DNA of 64,000 nucleotides, taken from Mycolicibacterium diernhoferi. Lineage in GTDB: Bacteria > Actinomycetota > Actinomycetes > Mycobacteriales > Mycobacteriaceae. Made by a program: the position numbers and the translations under genes. This document shows positions 39,871 through 49,728 of the stretch, piece by piece (position 1 is the first letter of the stretch; each line of letters begins with the position of its first letter). Under the pieces are notes generated by a model. That model was not told the DNA's origin and ran no database searches. It was given only the letters and a program-made list of their open reading frames with translations. The stretch covers positions 1,302,001 to 1,366,000 of the forward strand of contig NZ_CP080332.1 of assembly GCF_019456655.1 (NCBI RefSeq), written 5' to 3'.

Positions 39871-40863
39871 ATGTCCGCTCACTATCCGGATCTCGAAACA
39901 CTCTACGCAGCAGTGTCATTGGCGATACGTGCTCCATCGGTGCACAATACCCAGCCGTGGCGCTGGCGGGTTGCGCCGCACAGCGCGCACCTGTTCGCCG
40001 AGCCGGCATTGCAGTTGGAACACGCAGATCCCGACGGCCGCGATCTGCTGGTGAGTTGCGGCGCGGCGTTGGATCATTGCGCGGTGGCGCTGGCGGCACT
40101 CGGATGGCATACGAAAATACACCGTCTGCCCAACCCGGCAGACCCGAATCACCTCGCCTCCATCGAGTTCCATCGAGTTGCGCCCCGTGAGGCGGAAATC
40201 GCTCTGGCCGCGGCCATCCCCGCGCGACGAACGGATAGACGCCGCTTCAGTTCGTGGTCTGTGCCCCCGGGCCACATCGCGATGATGGGCGCGCGTGCGG
40301 CGCGGCTGGGCATCACGATGAGACGGGTCGAGGTCAATGACCGTTTTCGCGCGGCGCTCGTCGAATCGGCGCGCCGGCATGTTCACGACGCCGGCTACCG
40401 CGCCGAGTTGGCGTACTGGAGCGGTCGTCACGCGGCCCGCTCAGGTGTCCCGTCCCGAAATGCTCCGGTGCCGGATCCCAAGGCGTTGGTGCCGGCCCGC
40501 GTCTTCGCAGGGGCGGCGTTACCCGATCCGGCAGAGTCTGGCGAAGACTACGACCACGCAGTGGTACTGGCCGTGGGCACCGCAGCCGACGACACCGTTT
40601 CGCGATTACGTGCCGGCGAGGCGACAAGCCAGATCGTCTTGACGGCAACCTCTGTGGGACTGGCGAGTTGTATCTTCACCGAACCGTTGGAGATCGTTTC
40701 GACCCGTGATGCGCTGCAGGCGGAGGTCTTCGGCATCACGCACTTTCCGCAGGCGCTGGTGCGAATCGGCTGGGCGCCGATCAACGCCGATCCGTTGCCG
40801 GCAACTCCGAGAAGGGAACTGAGTGACGTCGCGAGCAGACTCGATGGATCGCCACTGCCGTGA
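39871..40863 (+). CDS. acg: Acg-family nitroreductase-like flavoprotein
   Basis: 330 residues, matching M. tuberculosis Acg (Rv2032, 331). Family landmarks are IRAPSVHNTQPWRWRVAPHS, LLVSCGAALDHCAVALAALG and AIPARRTDRRRFSSWSVPPG, with C-terminal GITHFPQALVRIGWAP. The fold is two fused nitroreductase halves, but the lid covering the FMN site in the M. smegmatis structure suggests flavin storage or sequestration rather than catalysis. A second family member is at 43262. The orthology to Rv2032 versus Rv3131/Rv3127 is uncertain. Confidence 0.85.
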   Translation: MSAHYPDLETLYAAVSLAIRAPSVHNTQPWRWRVAPHSAHLFAEPALQLEHADPDGRDLLVSCGAALDHCAVALAALGWHTKIHRLPNPADPNHLASIEFHRVAPREAEIALAAAIPARRTDRRRFSSWSVPPGHIAMMGARAARLGITMRRVEVNDRFRAALVESARRHVHDAGYRAELAYWSGRHAARSGVPSRNAPVPDPKALVPARVFAGAALPDPAESGEDYDHAVVLAVGTAADDTVSRLRAGEATSQIVLTATSVGLASCIFTEPLEIVSTRDALQAEVFGITHFPQALVRIGWAPINADPLPATPRRELSDVASRLDGSPLP

Positions 40864-40937
40864 ACCGGCCGTGCCGGCGACGCTGCCCGGTGCCGAGACG
40901 TTGAGTGTTGCGTGTACCCACCGAAAGTCGTCCGTTC

Positions 40938-43265
40938 CTACTGCTCGGCAGCCGGGAGCTCCTCGGGCAACAACGTGAAGTAGTTCTCCTCCTCGGCTGC
41001 GAAGTGCACGGACAGCAGTTCATCCAGCCCGTACAGGCAGGCAAGAAGGTCCTCACGCTGAGCGTCGAGGCTGTTTCCCTTCTCGGCGAGAAGGACGTGT
41101 GCGTGCAGCCGCCGTGCCAGACTGCTGATCTCTGCGTGCATGCGGCTCATGGTCGCGGTGGCTTCCGTGCTTCCCAGCGGCGCTGCGAGCGCGGGGTAGA
41201 GGTTGCGGTCTTCGGCACGCTCGTGCGGCAACAGGACCTCCTGTACGAACGCATCCGCCCGCCGCAGCAATGGCAGGGCCTCTGAGGACCGGCCCTCGTA
41301 GAGTTCGTGTGCGGCCGCCCCCAGCACCCGGAGGTCTCCACGCATCCGATCGTGCTCCGCCGAGAATCGCCGCAACAGATTCTCGGTGTTCTCGTCCAAG
41401 GCGGGACTGCCCACGCCGCGCGTCCGCAATGCACGCAGTGCGTTGGCGATGACGGTGAGGTCGATCAGTTCTTGCAGGAGCGCACCGGCCACCGCGGGAA
41501 TCAGACCGGCGGCGGCGAAGGCCATGGCCACCAGGGACAGTCCCATTCCGACGCCGGCGCTCTGCAGGGCGATACGCCGGGATCGGCGCGCGATGAGCAT
41601 GGCATCGGCGAGCCGGTCGAGGCGCCCTGTCGCCAGCACGACATCGGCGGCCTCCGAACTCGCTGTCGAGCCGTAGCCGCTGAGCGCGATGCCCACGTCC
41701 GCTGCGGCCAGCGCGGGCGCATCGTTGACACCGTCGCCCACCATCGCCGTCACCGCGGTCTCGCGTTCGGCCCGAACCCCGGCGACTTTGTCGGCGGGGC
41801 TCTGTTCGGCGTACAACGCGTCGAGGCCGAGCAATGCCCCGATACGTTCGGCCGGCGGCAACCGGTCACCGGTCAGCATGACCATCCGATTGATACCCGC
41901 CGCGCGCAGCCGCCGGAGGGTGCGGGCAGCGTCGATGCGGAGCGGATCATGGAGCAGCACCGCGCCGACCAGGGTGTCGTCGACCGACACCCAGGCAATC
42001 ACCGCGCCATCGAGATTCGCGCGCAGAAGAGCCGTATCGGCCCACTCCGGCCGGTCCGCCGGTAACGGATGATTTCCCACCGTCACGCGCGAACCATCCA
42101 CCGTCGCCGTGGTACCGGTTCCCGCTGATTCGACGACATCGGTGGGCAAGCTCAGCGGTACCTGCCGAGCCCGGGCGGCATCCACGATGGCGTGCGCCAC
42201 CACGTGCGGGGAGAATCTGTCGGCGGATGCGGCCAGTCGCAACACCTCGGTCTGGGTCCATCCCGGGCCGCTGAGCACTTCGGTCCCTTCCGGGTGTCCG
42301 GTGGTGACCGTGCCGGTCTTGTCCAGCACCAGAGTGGTGGCCTTTCCGAGAACCTCCAGCGCGCCGCCGCTGCGGACGATCACTCCGATGCGCGCGGCAC
42401 GTGACAACCCGGATACCACCGCGACCGGAGCGGCCAGCAGCAAGGGGCAGGGGGTGGCGACCACCAACACCGCCACCGCCCGCTCGGCGGACCCGCTGAT
42501 CAGCCACGCGGTCCCGGCGACGGCGAGGGTGAGCGGCAGAAACCAGGCGGCGAACCGATCCGCGAGGCGTACGACCGGCGAACTCTGGGCGGCCGCCTCC
42601 TCGGCGAGGCGCACTATCCCGGAATAGGTGCTGTCGGCCGCGGTCGCCGATGCGGTGATCTCCAGCGCCGCCCCGGCGTTGACGGATCCGCTGCGCACCG
42701 CCTCCCCCGACATGCGCTGCGCATAGACGGACTCACCGGTGAGTACGGACTCGTCGAGCGTCGCGGCCGGCGAACTGATCACTCCGTCAACGGGGACGAC
42801 CTCACCGGGACCGACGATCACCCGGTCACCGGGGACGAGGGACTCGATGGGCACGGTCTCCAGACCGCCGGCGTGGAGTCTTCGGGCGTCGTGGGGCATT
42901 CGTTCGGACAATGCGCGCAGATCACGGGTCGCGCGACGCTCGGCCGCCGATTCCAGCGTCCGGCCGGTGGCGAGCATGACCGCGATGAGTGCACCGGCCA
43001 GGTATTCGCCCACCGCGAGCGCCCCGAGCAGCGCCAACACCGCGATGAGGTCGGTGCCGAGGCGGTGCTGCCGAAGGGCGGCGGCGACCCACCAGATGGC
43101 CGGCACAACCGCCGCCAGAGTGCCGGCACTCCAGATCTGTTCAGCGGTGCGGGGACTGCCGATCCACCACGCCAGCCCACCGCCGGCAAGGGCACTCAGG
43201 GTCACGGCGAGGAGCAGTACCGGCAGCAACCGGCCTGCCCGGGCGGTGAACCTCGACCCGCTCAT
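40938..43265 (-). CDS. P1B-like heavy-metal P-type ATPase fused to a C-terminal hemerythrin domain
   Basis: 775 residues. The ATPase part (1-625) has TGES (177-180), phosphorylation motif DKTGT (Asp315) and GDGVNDAPAL. The membrane metal motif is TPCP (271-274) where classical P1B pumps have CPC, and there is no N-terminal HMA domain. Residues about 632-775 form a hemerythrin-like HHE domain: SAEHDRMRGD, LPHERAEDRNLYP, MSRMHAEISSL and LLSVHFAAEEENYF supply His/Glu ligands for a di-iron site. It may couple metal (perhaps iron) transport to O2/NO/redox sensing (inference). The ATG overlaps the stop of the Acg-like gene by 4 bp. Confidence 0.9.
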   Translation of the reverse strand: MSGSRFTARAGRLLPVLLLAVTLSALAGGGLAWWIGSPRTAEQIWSAGTLAAVVPAIWWVAAALRQHRLGTDLIAVLALLGALAVGEYLAGALIAVMLATGRTLESAAERRATRDLRALSERMPHDARRLHAGGLETVPIESLVPGDRVIVGPGEVVPVDGVISSPAATLDESVLTGESVYAQRMSGEAVRSGSVNAGAALEITASATAADSTYSGIVRLAEEAAAQSSPVVRLADRFAAWFLPLTLAVAGTAWLISGSAERAVAVLVVATPCPLLLAAPVAVVSGLSRAARIGVIVRSGGALEVLGKATTLVLDKTGTVTTGHPEGTEVLSGPGWTQTEVLRLAASADRFSPHVVAHAIVDAARARQVPLSLPTDVVESAGTGTTATVDGSRVTVGNHPLPADRPEWADTALLRANLDGAVIAWVSVDDTLVGAVLLHDPLRIDAARTLRRLRAAGINRMVMLTGDRLPPAERIGALLGLDALYAEQSPADKVAGVRAERETAVTAMVGDGVNDAPALAAADVGIALSGYGSTASSEAADVVLATGRLDRLADAMLIARRSRRIALQSAGVGMGLSLVAMAFAAAGLIPAVAGALLQELIDLTVIANALRALRTRGVGSPALDENTENLLRRFSAEHDRMRGDLRVLGAAAHELYEGRSSEALPLLRRADAFVQEVLLPHERAEDRNLYPALAAPLGSTEATATMSRMHAEISSLARRLHAHVLLAEKGNSLDAQREDLLACLYGLDELLSVHFAAEEENYFTLLPEELPAAEQ

Positions 43266-44236
43266 CGGCGTACGGTCACCACGTCGGCGAGCGGCAGGCG
43301 CGGGGTGAGCGGGGGGATCTCCTCGTCGGCCGGCGTGCAGCCCATCCTGATCAACACCTGCGGTAGTTCGCGGCCGGTCAGCTCCCGGACGATGTCACGG
43401 CCGGCCGGTACCTCTGTGAGGTGGGTCAGCGTGCACGAGGCGAGGTCGGCCATTGTGGCTGCCAGCAGGACCGCCGATAGTGTTTCGCCACAACGGAGTA
43501 CATCGAGGCGAGTGTCGTCGTAGGTCGACATCACGACGATGCGCGCATCGTCGGCCTGCACGTCGGCGCGCTGGTCCCGGTGATGGGTGATCGGGAAGCG
43601 ACGCCCTATCCCGACGCGGTCACTTTCGGACTGGGAGGTCAGGGAACTGTGCGGAATGCCGGTTCCTGAATCCGAAGATGATGTCCACCAGTGCATATCA
43701 GCGTGATACGTGGAGTCGTCGAGTCGTGCCGACTCGGTGAGCGCAGCCGCCTTCTGCAGCGCCGGCCGGGCCTGCGCGTCGAGGACGTCGATGAGAACCG
43801 TATCCCCGGTGATTTGGCGCAACACGGGTTCGAAGGTGTCCCAATCCGCCGGTGCGGCGAAGGGCAGCCGGTCCGTGCGGCGTCGCCGAATCGCCTCGGC
43901 GCGGTGTCGGTGCCCCTCGGTCACGAATGCCATCGGGCTGAAGTCGATCGTCGCCAGGTGCTTGTGATCATTGGGGTTCGGGTACCGGTCGACGTTGGCC
44001 GTCCAGCCCGCGGCGGCCGCCGCCACCCGGAAATGGTCCAGACCCGCCCCGCAGCTCAGCAACGCCTGGCGACCCGAGGAATCCGACGCCACCAACCGTT
44101 GGGGAAACAGGTGGAGTTCCACGGTGTCGGCACCGACCGACCACTGCCAGGGCTGGCTGTTGTGGAACGACGGAGCCCGGCAGGCCAGCTGCAGAGTCTC
44201 CTGCAGTTGAGGGGTCCACATGGTGGGCCGGGGCAT
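43262..44236 (-). CDS. Acg-family nitroreductase-like flavoprotein, second copy
   Basis: 324 residues from MPRPTMWTPQLQETLQLACR; this start has a ribosome-binding site (GAAGGGA) 7 bp upstream, while the frame continues 19 codons further without family character. Motifs are RAPSFHNSQPWQWSVGADTV, LLSCGAGLDHFRVAAAAAGW and RRRRTDRLPFAAPADW. Flavin-binding role by family. It leads an operon with the P-type ATPase-hemerythrin gene and is 66 bp from a DosR-like box. Confidence 0.87.
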   Translation of the reverse strand: MPRPTMWTPQLQETLQLACRAPSFHNSQPWQWSVGADTVELHLFPQRLVASDSSGRQALLSCGAGLDHFRVAAAAAGWTANVDRYPNPNDHKHLATIDFSPMAFVTEGHRHRAEAIRRRRTDRLPFAAPADWDTFEPVLRQITGDTVLIDVLDAQARPALQKAAALTESARLDDSTYHADMHWWTSSSDSGTGIPHSSLTSQSESDRVGIGRRFPITHHRDQRADVQADDARIVVMSTYDDTRLDVLRCGETLSAVLLAATMADLASCTLTHLTEVPAGRDIVRELTGRELPQVLIRMGCTPADEEIPPLTPRLPLADVVTVRR

Positions 44237-44301
44237 GGTGGGTCCCTTCGGTGACGATGCGTTCTGGAGTTCAACCCTCGTCCCGTCGGTCACCGTAGGT
44301 T

Positions 44302-44364
44302 AGGGCCATAGGTCCCGAGTTGCGGCATCCGCCCAATCGATGTCCGCACAGTGACTTTGGGCCC
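44302..44364. promoter_or_regulatory. Two DosR boxes in a divergent promoter
   Basis: GGGCCATAGGTCCC (44302-44315) faces the Acg/ATPase operon and GTGACTTTGGGCCC (44351-44364) faces the Rv2004c-like gene. Each lies 66-83 bp from its start codon. Confidence 0.65.
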
Positions 44365-44446
44365 TACGGAACGAGGACCATTGCCGCCGGGCGGGGGACG
44401 CTCGGCCGCTATCGGCCACGACAGCCGCACGGCGACGATTTCGGAT

Positions 44447-45934
44447 ATGAACGCAGCACCCGATCGGCTTGTGCAGCCCGTCGAGTCGATGAGTCCTGCG
44501 GCCATCCATGAGACGCACACCGGCCTGGTCGTACTCGCCGGTGACCGTGCCTACAAGGTCAAGAAGCCGGTGGTCACCGACTTCCTGAACTTCGCCGGCA
44601 CAGAAGCCCGCGAATACGTCTGTCAGCGCGAGGTCAGCCTGAACAGGCGGCTGGCCGCGTCGAGCTATCTCGGTGTCGCGCATCTGGTCGGATTGTCGGA
44701 CGGCCCCGGGGAACCGGTGATCGTGATGCGTCGTCACCCCGACGCGCTATGCCTGGCGACACTGGTCACCGGCGGCAGGCCCGTCGAAGCGGACCTGGAT
44801 GCGATCGCGGACCTGCTGGCCCGGTTCCACCGCGCGGCCGACCGGAGCCACCTCATCGACATGTGCGCGACCGTGGATGCCGTCACCGACCGTTGGCGGG
44901 AGAATCTGGCCGAACTGCGCACCCACACCGCCGACATCCTTCCTGCGGGTGGGGTTGCCGAGCTGGAACGCCTTGTCGACCAGTTCGTCTCCGGCCGAGG
45001 GGACCTGTTCGCGCAGCGCATCGAGGCACATCGGGTCATCGACGGCCACGGTGACCTGCAGGCCTCCGACATCTACTGCCTGCCCGACGGGCCCGCCCTC
45101 CTGGACTGTCTCGAATTCGACGATCGCCTGCGCTTCCTGGACGGAATCGACGACGCCGCCTTTCTCGCGATGGACCTGGAGTTCCTCGGCCGCAAGGATC
45201 TCGGCGATCGGTTCCTCGACCAGTACCGGCGCGCCGCCGATGATCGGGCTCCGCCGGCGCTCATCCACTTCTACATCGCCTACCGCGCGGCGGTGCGCGC
45301 CAAGGTCGACTGCATCCGGGTGACACAGGGACGACCCGAAGCGCGCGACGACGCCCGGGCACACCAAGACATCGCCCTCGCACACCTCCGGTTGGGCACC
45401 GTCCGGCTGATCATCGTCGGGGGCGGGCCCGGCACCGGGAAATCGACGTTGTCGCAATCCTTGGCCCGTGACATCGAGGCGCAGGTCCTCTCGACCGACG
45501 ACATTCGCCGCGAGCTACACCAGGGCGGTCTGATCGGCGGGCCGGCCGGCACCCTGCAGGCAGGTCTGTACACCCCGGAGAACGTCGACCGCGTCTACGA
45601 CGAAGTCTGCCGGCGGGCGAAAGAGCTGCTGGCCGGTGGACACACGGTCATCCTCGACGGCACCTGGAGAGATCCGCGTCACCGCCGGTCGGCGCATGAA
45701 GTGGCCGACGACCTTTCGGTGCCGGTCGTCGAGTTCGTCTGTACGACAACACTCGACGAAGCCGAGAGGCGCATCGCGGGTCGCGGACCGACGTCCTCGG
45801 ATGCGACGGCGGAGATGGCGGCTCCGCTCACCCCGGACCTCGACGACTGGGTGGGTGCGCACCGGATGGATACCAGCCGCCCACTTTCCGACAGCATCGC
45901 CGAGGCGAAACAGATCTGTTGTGTGGGCATCTGA
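44447..45934 (+). CDS. Rv2004c-like bifunctional protein: aminoglycoside-phosphotransferase-like plus P-loop kinase
   Basis: 495 residues, near the 498 of M. tuberculosis Rv2004c (a DosR-regulon gene). The N-terminal part (1-320) resembles an aminoglycoside-phosphotransferase kinase, with GHGDLQASDIYCLPDGPALL as catalytic loop and CLEFDDRLRFLDG after it. The C-terminal part (about 340-495) has Walker A GGGPGTGKSTLSQSLARDI and an AAA/zeta-toxin-like kinase core (ILDGTWRDPRHRR). Substrate unknown. It is followed after 46 bp by a zinc alcohol dehydrogenase. Confidence 0.87.
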   Translation: MNAAPDRLVQPVESMSPAAIHETHTGLVVLAGDRAYKVKKPVVTDFLNFAGTEAREYVCQREVSLNRRLAASSYLGVAHLVGLSDGPGEPVIVMRRHPDALCLATLVTGGRPVEADLDAIADLLARFHRAADRSHLIDMCATVDAVTDRWRENLAELRTHTADILPAGGVAELERLVDQFVSGRGDLFAQRIEAHRVIDGHGDLQASDIYCLPDGPALLDCLEFDDRLRFLDGIDDAAFLAMDLEFLGRKDLGDRFLDQYRRAADDRAPPALIHFYIAYRAAVRAKVDCIRVTQGRPEARDDARAHQDIALAHLRLGTVRLIIVGGGPGTGKSTLSQSLARDIEAQVLSTDDIRRELHQGGLIGGPAGTLQAGLYTPENVDRVYDEVCRRAKELLAGGHTVILDGTWRDPRHRRSAHEVADDLSVPVVEFVCTTTLDEAERRIAGRGPTSSDATAEMAAPLTPDLDDWVGAHRMDTSRPLSDSIAEAKQICCVGI

Positions 45935-45980
45935 CCCAGATGAGTCGCATACCGAGAAAATCCATCGAAAGGGACGTGCC

Positions 45981-47027
45981 GTGAAAGCTCTCGTCTACCT
46001 GGGACCCGGACGACGATCGTGGCAGGAGATGCCCGATCCGCAGATCCAACACCCCGGCGATGCCATCGTCCGGGTGGACGCGGTCACCATCTGCGGAACC
46101 GACCTGCACATCTTGAAGGGGGACGTACCCGAGGTAACCGCGAACCGGATCCTCGGCCATGAGGCAGTCGGCACCGTGACCGAGGTCGGCGCGGGAGTCG
46201 AAACGCTCGCCGCCGGCGATCGCGTCCTGGTGTCCTGCGTCAGCGCCTGCGGTAGATGCCGCTATTGCCGTGAGGCCCACTACGGGCAGTGCCTGGGCGG
46301 CGGGGGATGGATTCTCGGTCACCTCATCGATGGCACCCAGGCCGAATATGTGCGGGTTCCCTTCGCGGACAATTCAACTCACAGGGTGCCCGAGGGTGTG
46401 AGCGATGAGCAGATGCTCATGCTCGCGGATATCCTGCCCACCTCCTATGAGGTCGGAGTGCTCAACGGAGCGGTCCGTCCGGGCGATGTGGTGGCCATCG
46501 TCGGTGCCGGCCCCATCGGACTGGCGGCGATCCTCACGGCCCGACTACACAGTCCCCGAACGATCGTGGCGATCGATCTGGCCGATTCTCGGCTGGACGC
46601 GGCACGCACGTTCGGCGCCGACGTGGTGGTGAACCCCGGCACCCAGTCGGCGCGGCAGGTGATCGACCAGCTGACCTCGGGTCTGGGTGCCGACTGCGTC
46701 ATGGAGGCGGTGGGCACACCGGGCACCTTCGAGGACTCGGTCCGACTGGTCCGGGCGGGTGGCCATGTGGCCAACATCGGGGTGCACGGCGCGCCGGCGA
46801 CGCTGCACCTCGAAGAGATCTGGATAAAGAACCTGACCATCACCACCGGGCTGGTCGACACGTATTCCACTCCGACGCTGGTCGGTCTGGTGGCAGGTCA
46901 GCGGCTGGACACCACGGCAATGGTCACGCATCGCTTCACCTTCGACGAATTCGAAGCCGCCTACGATGTCTTCAGCCGGTCGGCGGAGACCGGGGCGCTC
47001 AAGGTCTTGCTCACGGTGTCGCAGTGA
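45981..47027 (+). CDS. Zinc-dependent alcohol dehydrogenase (medium-chain family)
   Basis: 348 residues from GTG with a good ribosome-binding site (GAAAGGGA). Catalytic zinc ligands are in CGTDLHI and GHEAVG; the structural zinc cluster is C-x2-C-x2-C-x7-C in SACGRCRYCREAHYGQC. The Rossmann motif is VGAGPIGLAAI. It would regenerate NAD(H) by alcohol/aldehyde conversion, useful when respiration stops (inference). It lies between the Rv2004c-like gene and an MgtA-type ATPase, all on one strand. Confidence 0.92.
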   Translation: MKALVYLGPGRRSWQEMPDPQIQHPGDAIVRVDAVTICGTDLHILKGDVPEVTANRILGHEAVGTVTEVGAGVETLAAGDRVLVSCVSACGRCRYCREAHYGQCLGGGGWILGHLIDGTQAEYVRVPFADNSTHRVPEGVSDEQMLMLADILPTSYEVGVLNGAVRPGDVVAIVGAGPIGLAAILTARLHSPRTIVAIDLADSRLDAARTFGADVVVNPGTQSARQVIDQLTSGLGADCVMEAVGTPGTFEDSVRLVRAGGHVANIGVHGAPATLHLEEIWIKNLTITTGLVDTYSTPTLVGLVAGQRLDTTAMVTHRFTFDEFEAAYDVFSRSAETGALKVLLTVSQ

Positions 47028-47040
47028 CCGCGCGGGCCGC

Positions 47041-49728
47041 GTGAGTGACCTTCCGCGACAGTTGACGACGGGTCAAGCCGGTACGGCGACGGCAAAGGAG
47101 GTGTTGGCCGCAGTCGCCGGCTCCACAACGGGTCTGAGCACCATCCAGGCACAGGAACGGTTGACCACCTGCGGTCCGAATGCCGTCCGTACGCACCGGG
47201 TCAGCGCCGGATCGGTGCTTGTCCGTCAACTACGTAATGCCGTGCTGCTCCTGCTTGCCGGCACCGCGATACTGGCCTTCTTCCTCGGCGACGCCACGGA
47301 GGCCGCCATCATCGGGGTCATCTTGCTGGCGAGCGTCGGTTTGAGCTTCGCCAATGAGTACCGGGCCGAACGGGCCACCGCGAAACTGCATTCCGAGGTG
47401 CAGCATTACGCTCTGGTCTGCCGCGACGGCCGGTTCGCCAAACACAGCGTGACCCACCTCGTGCCCGGTGACGTGATCCGCCTGACGCTGGGCGAGGTGG
47501 TGCCCGCCGACGTCCGATTGGTGCGCGTCAACGGCCTGGAATGCAACGAGAGCATCCTGTCCGGGGAGTCCGCGCCGGCGGAGAAGTCGGCGTTGCCGGT
47601 AGCCGATGCTCAAGGCTTGTCGGACTACACCGACCTGGCCTTCATGGGAACTGTCGTCACCGCCGGCGAAGCCGACGCCGTGGTGTACGCCACCGGGGCG
47701 CGCGCGCAGTTCGGGCGGCTCGCCGCGGGATTGGGGGAGCGGCACCCCGAGACGGACTTCCAACGCGGTCTCCGCGAATTTTCGTATCTGCTGCTGTGGG
47801 TCGCGCTCACCCTCACCGGGTTCATCCTGGCCGTCAACATCATGCTCGGCCGGCCCCTGATCGATTCCGCGCTGTTCGCCCTGGCGATCGCCGTGGGCAT
47901 CACGCCGCAGCTGCTCCCTGCGGTGGTCAGCACCAGCCTGGCCACCGGGTCCAGACGACTGGCCCAGATGCGGGTCCTGGTCAAGCGGCTGGTGTGTATC
48001 GAGGACCTCGGCGATATCGACGTCCTCATCACCGACAAGACCGGGACATTGACCAACGGGCGGATCAGTTTCGTCGGTGCCGAGAACGTCGACGCCGAGC
48101 GCAGTGCGGCGGTGCTACGGCTCGGACTGCTGGCCAGCGATGTCGACGTCACAGGCGGAGACAGTACGAACCCGCTGGACAGCGCGCTGGCGGAGACCGC
48201 CGTCGGTGTGGTGTCCGTCGGCGCTGCGCGCCGGGTCGCCCTGCGTCCGTTCGACCACGTTCGGCGCGCGACATCGGTGCTCGTCGATGACGGCGGTCAA
48301 CGGCAACTGATCGTCAAGGGCGCTCCCGAACAGGTGATAGCCCTGTGCCAGACGGTGCCTGACGCTGTCCGGACCAGACTGGACGTGCTCTTCGGGGAGG
48401 GACGCCGAGTGGTGGCGGTCGCCACCCGGCCCGCGCCCGGCCTCACGGAGATCGGCGACAGCACCGAATCCGCGCTGACCTTCGAAGGCTTCCTGTGTTT
48501 CGCCGATGAGCCCAAGGCCGCTGCGGCGCAATCTCTGCTCGCCCTGGCCGAGTTGGGTATCGAGGTGAAGGTCGCCACCGGCGACAATCCGCGGGTCGCG
48601 GAGAAGGTCTGCGCCGACCTGGGGCTGCCGAGCAAGGGAACCATCACCGGTACGCAACTCGACGATCTCGGCGGGGCCGACTACAGCCGTGCGGTGCAGG
48701 AGCACACCATCTTCGCCAGAATCTCCCCGGAACAGAAGGCGGCGTTGATCATCGAGGCCCGGCGTGCGCAGCGCTCGGTCGGGTTCCTCGGCGACGGTGT
48801 CAATGACGCGCTGGCGCTGCACGCCGCCGATGTGGGCATATCGGTGGACACCGCGACCGATGTGGCCAAGGACGCCGCAGACATCGTGTTGATGGAAAAG
48901 GATCTGGGCGTGCTCGCCGCGGGCGTGGCCGAGGGCCGGCGCATCTTCGGAAACACCATCAAATACGTCCTGATGGGCACGTCGAGCAATTTCGGCAACA
49001 TGTTCAGCGCGGCCGCGGCATCGTCGATCCTGCCCTTCCTGCCGATGTTGCCGAGCCAGATTCTGCTGAACAATCTGCTCTACGACAGTTCGCAACTGGC
49101 GATCCCCAGCGATCGGGTCGATCCCGAACAACTGCGTGCACCCTCGCACTGGGACATCGCCTTCATCAGGCGGTTCATGCTGACGTTCGGGCCGGTCAGT
49201 TCGTTGTTCGATTTCCTGACCTTCGGATTGATGCTGGGGGTTCTGCATGCCGCACCAGCGGAGTTCCGCACCGGGTGGTTCGTCGAGTCGTTGGCGACCC
49301 AGACGTTGATCATCTTCGCCATCCGCACCCGTCGTGTCCCTTTCACCCGAAGCAGGCCCGGTGGTCTGTTGACGGTGACGACGGTCGCGGTGATCGCTGT
49401 GGGCGTCGCCATCAGCTATTGGCCACCGGCCCGGCGCATGGGATTCACTCCGCTGCCCTGGCAGTACTTCGCCGCGCTCGCCGCGCTGGCGGCGGCGTAT
49501 CTGGTCTTGGTGGAGTTGACCAAATCGGTCTTCTACCGCGAGTCCGTGGGTGTGCAGCCGCGTCGAGTTCGCAGTCCGGACAAGCAGATTCATCGCCTCG
49601 CCGCACGGTTCAGTCATCACGGTCGACTGCTGCCGGGGGCGAGTGGCGCGGAGTCGCCGGCGATGCAGGTGGCTTCCCCGGTCAGCCGACCTGCAGTACC
49701 GCAGCGCCGGCGATCGATCCGGCGCTGA
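47041..49728 (+). CDS. MgtA/MgtB-like P3-type ATPase (probable Mg2+ importer)
   Basis: 895 residues from GTG, 13 bp after the dehydrogenase. An N-terminal cation-ATPase domain is followed by membrane helices, TGES-type SGES (174-177), phosphorylation motif DKTGT (Asp332) and [10 protein letters not shown]. The M4 motif reads [20 protein letters not shown], close to the MgtA TPEMLP but with Gln for Glu. The last ~60 residues are an Arg-rich extension. Its 3' end overlaps the convergent dehydrogenase by 47 bp. Substrate is by family resemblance only. Confidence 0.88.
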   Translation: MSDLPRQLTTGQAGTATAKEVLAAVAGSTTGLSTIQAQERLTTCGPNAVRTHRVSAGSVLVRQLRNAVLLLLAGTAILAFFLGDATEAAIIGVILLASVGLSFANEYRAERATAKLHSEVQHYALVCRDGRFAKHSVTHLVPGDVIRLTLGEVVPADVRLVRVNGLECNESILSGESAPAEKSALPVADAQGLSDYTDLAFMGTVVTAGEADAVVYATGARAQFGRLAAGLGERHPETDFQRGLREFSYLLLWVALTLTGFILAVNIMLGRPLIDSALFALAIAVGITPQLLPAVVSTSLATGSRRLAQMRVLVKRLVCIEDLGDIDVLITDKTGTLTNGRISFVGAENVDAERSAAVLRLGLLASDVDVTGGDSTNPLDSALAETAVGVVSVGAARRVALRPFDHVRRATSVLVDDGGQRQLIVKGAPEQVIALCQTVPDAVRTRLDVLFGEGRRVVAVATRPAPGLTEIGDSTESALTFEGFLCFADEPKAAAAQSLLALAELGIEVKVATGDNPRVAEKVCADLGLPSKGTITGTQLDDLGGADYSRAVQEHTIFARISPEQKAALIIEARRAQRSVGFLGDGVNDALALHAADVGISVDTATDVAKDAADIVLMEKDLGVLAAGVAEGRRIFGNTIKYVLMGTSSNFGNMFSAAAASSILPFLPMLPSQILLNNLLYDSSQLAIPSDRVDPEQLRAPSHWDIAFIRRFMLTFGPVSSLFDFLTFGLMLGVLHAAPAEFRTGWFVESLATQTLIIFAIRTRRVPFTRSRPGGLLTVTTVAVIAVGVAISYWPPARRMGFTPLPWQYFAALAALAAAYLVLVELTKSVFYRESVGVQPRRVRSPDKQIHRLAARFSHHGRLLPGASGAESPAMQVASPVSRPAVPQRRRSIRR

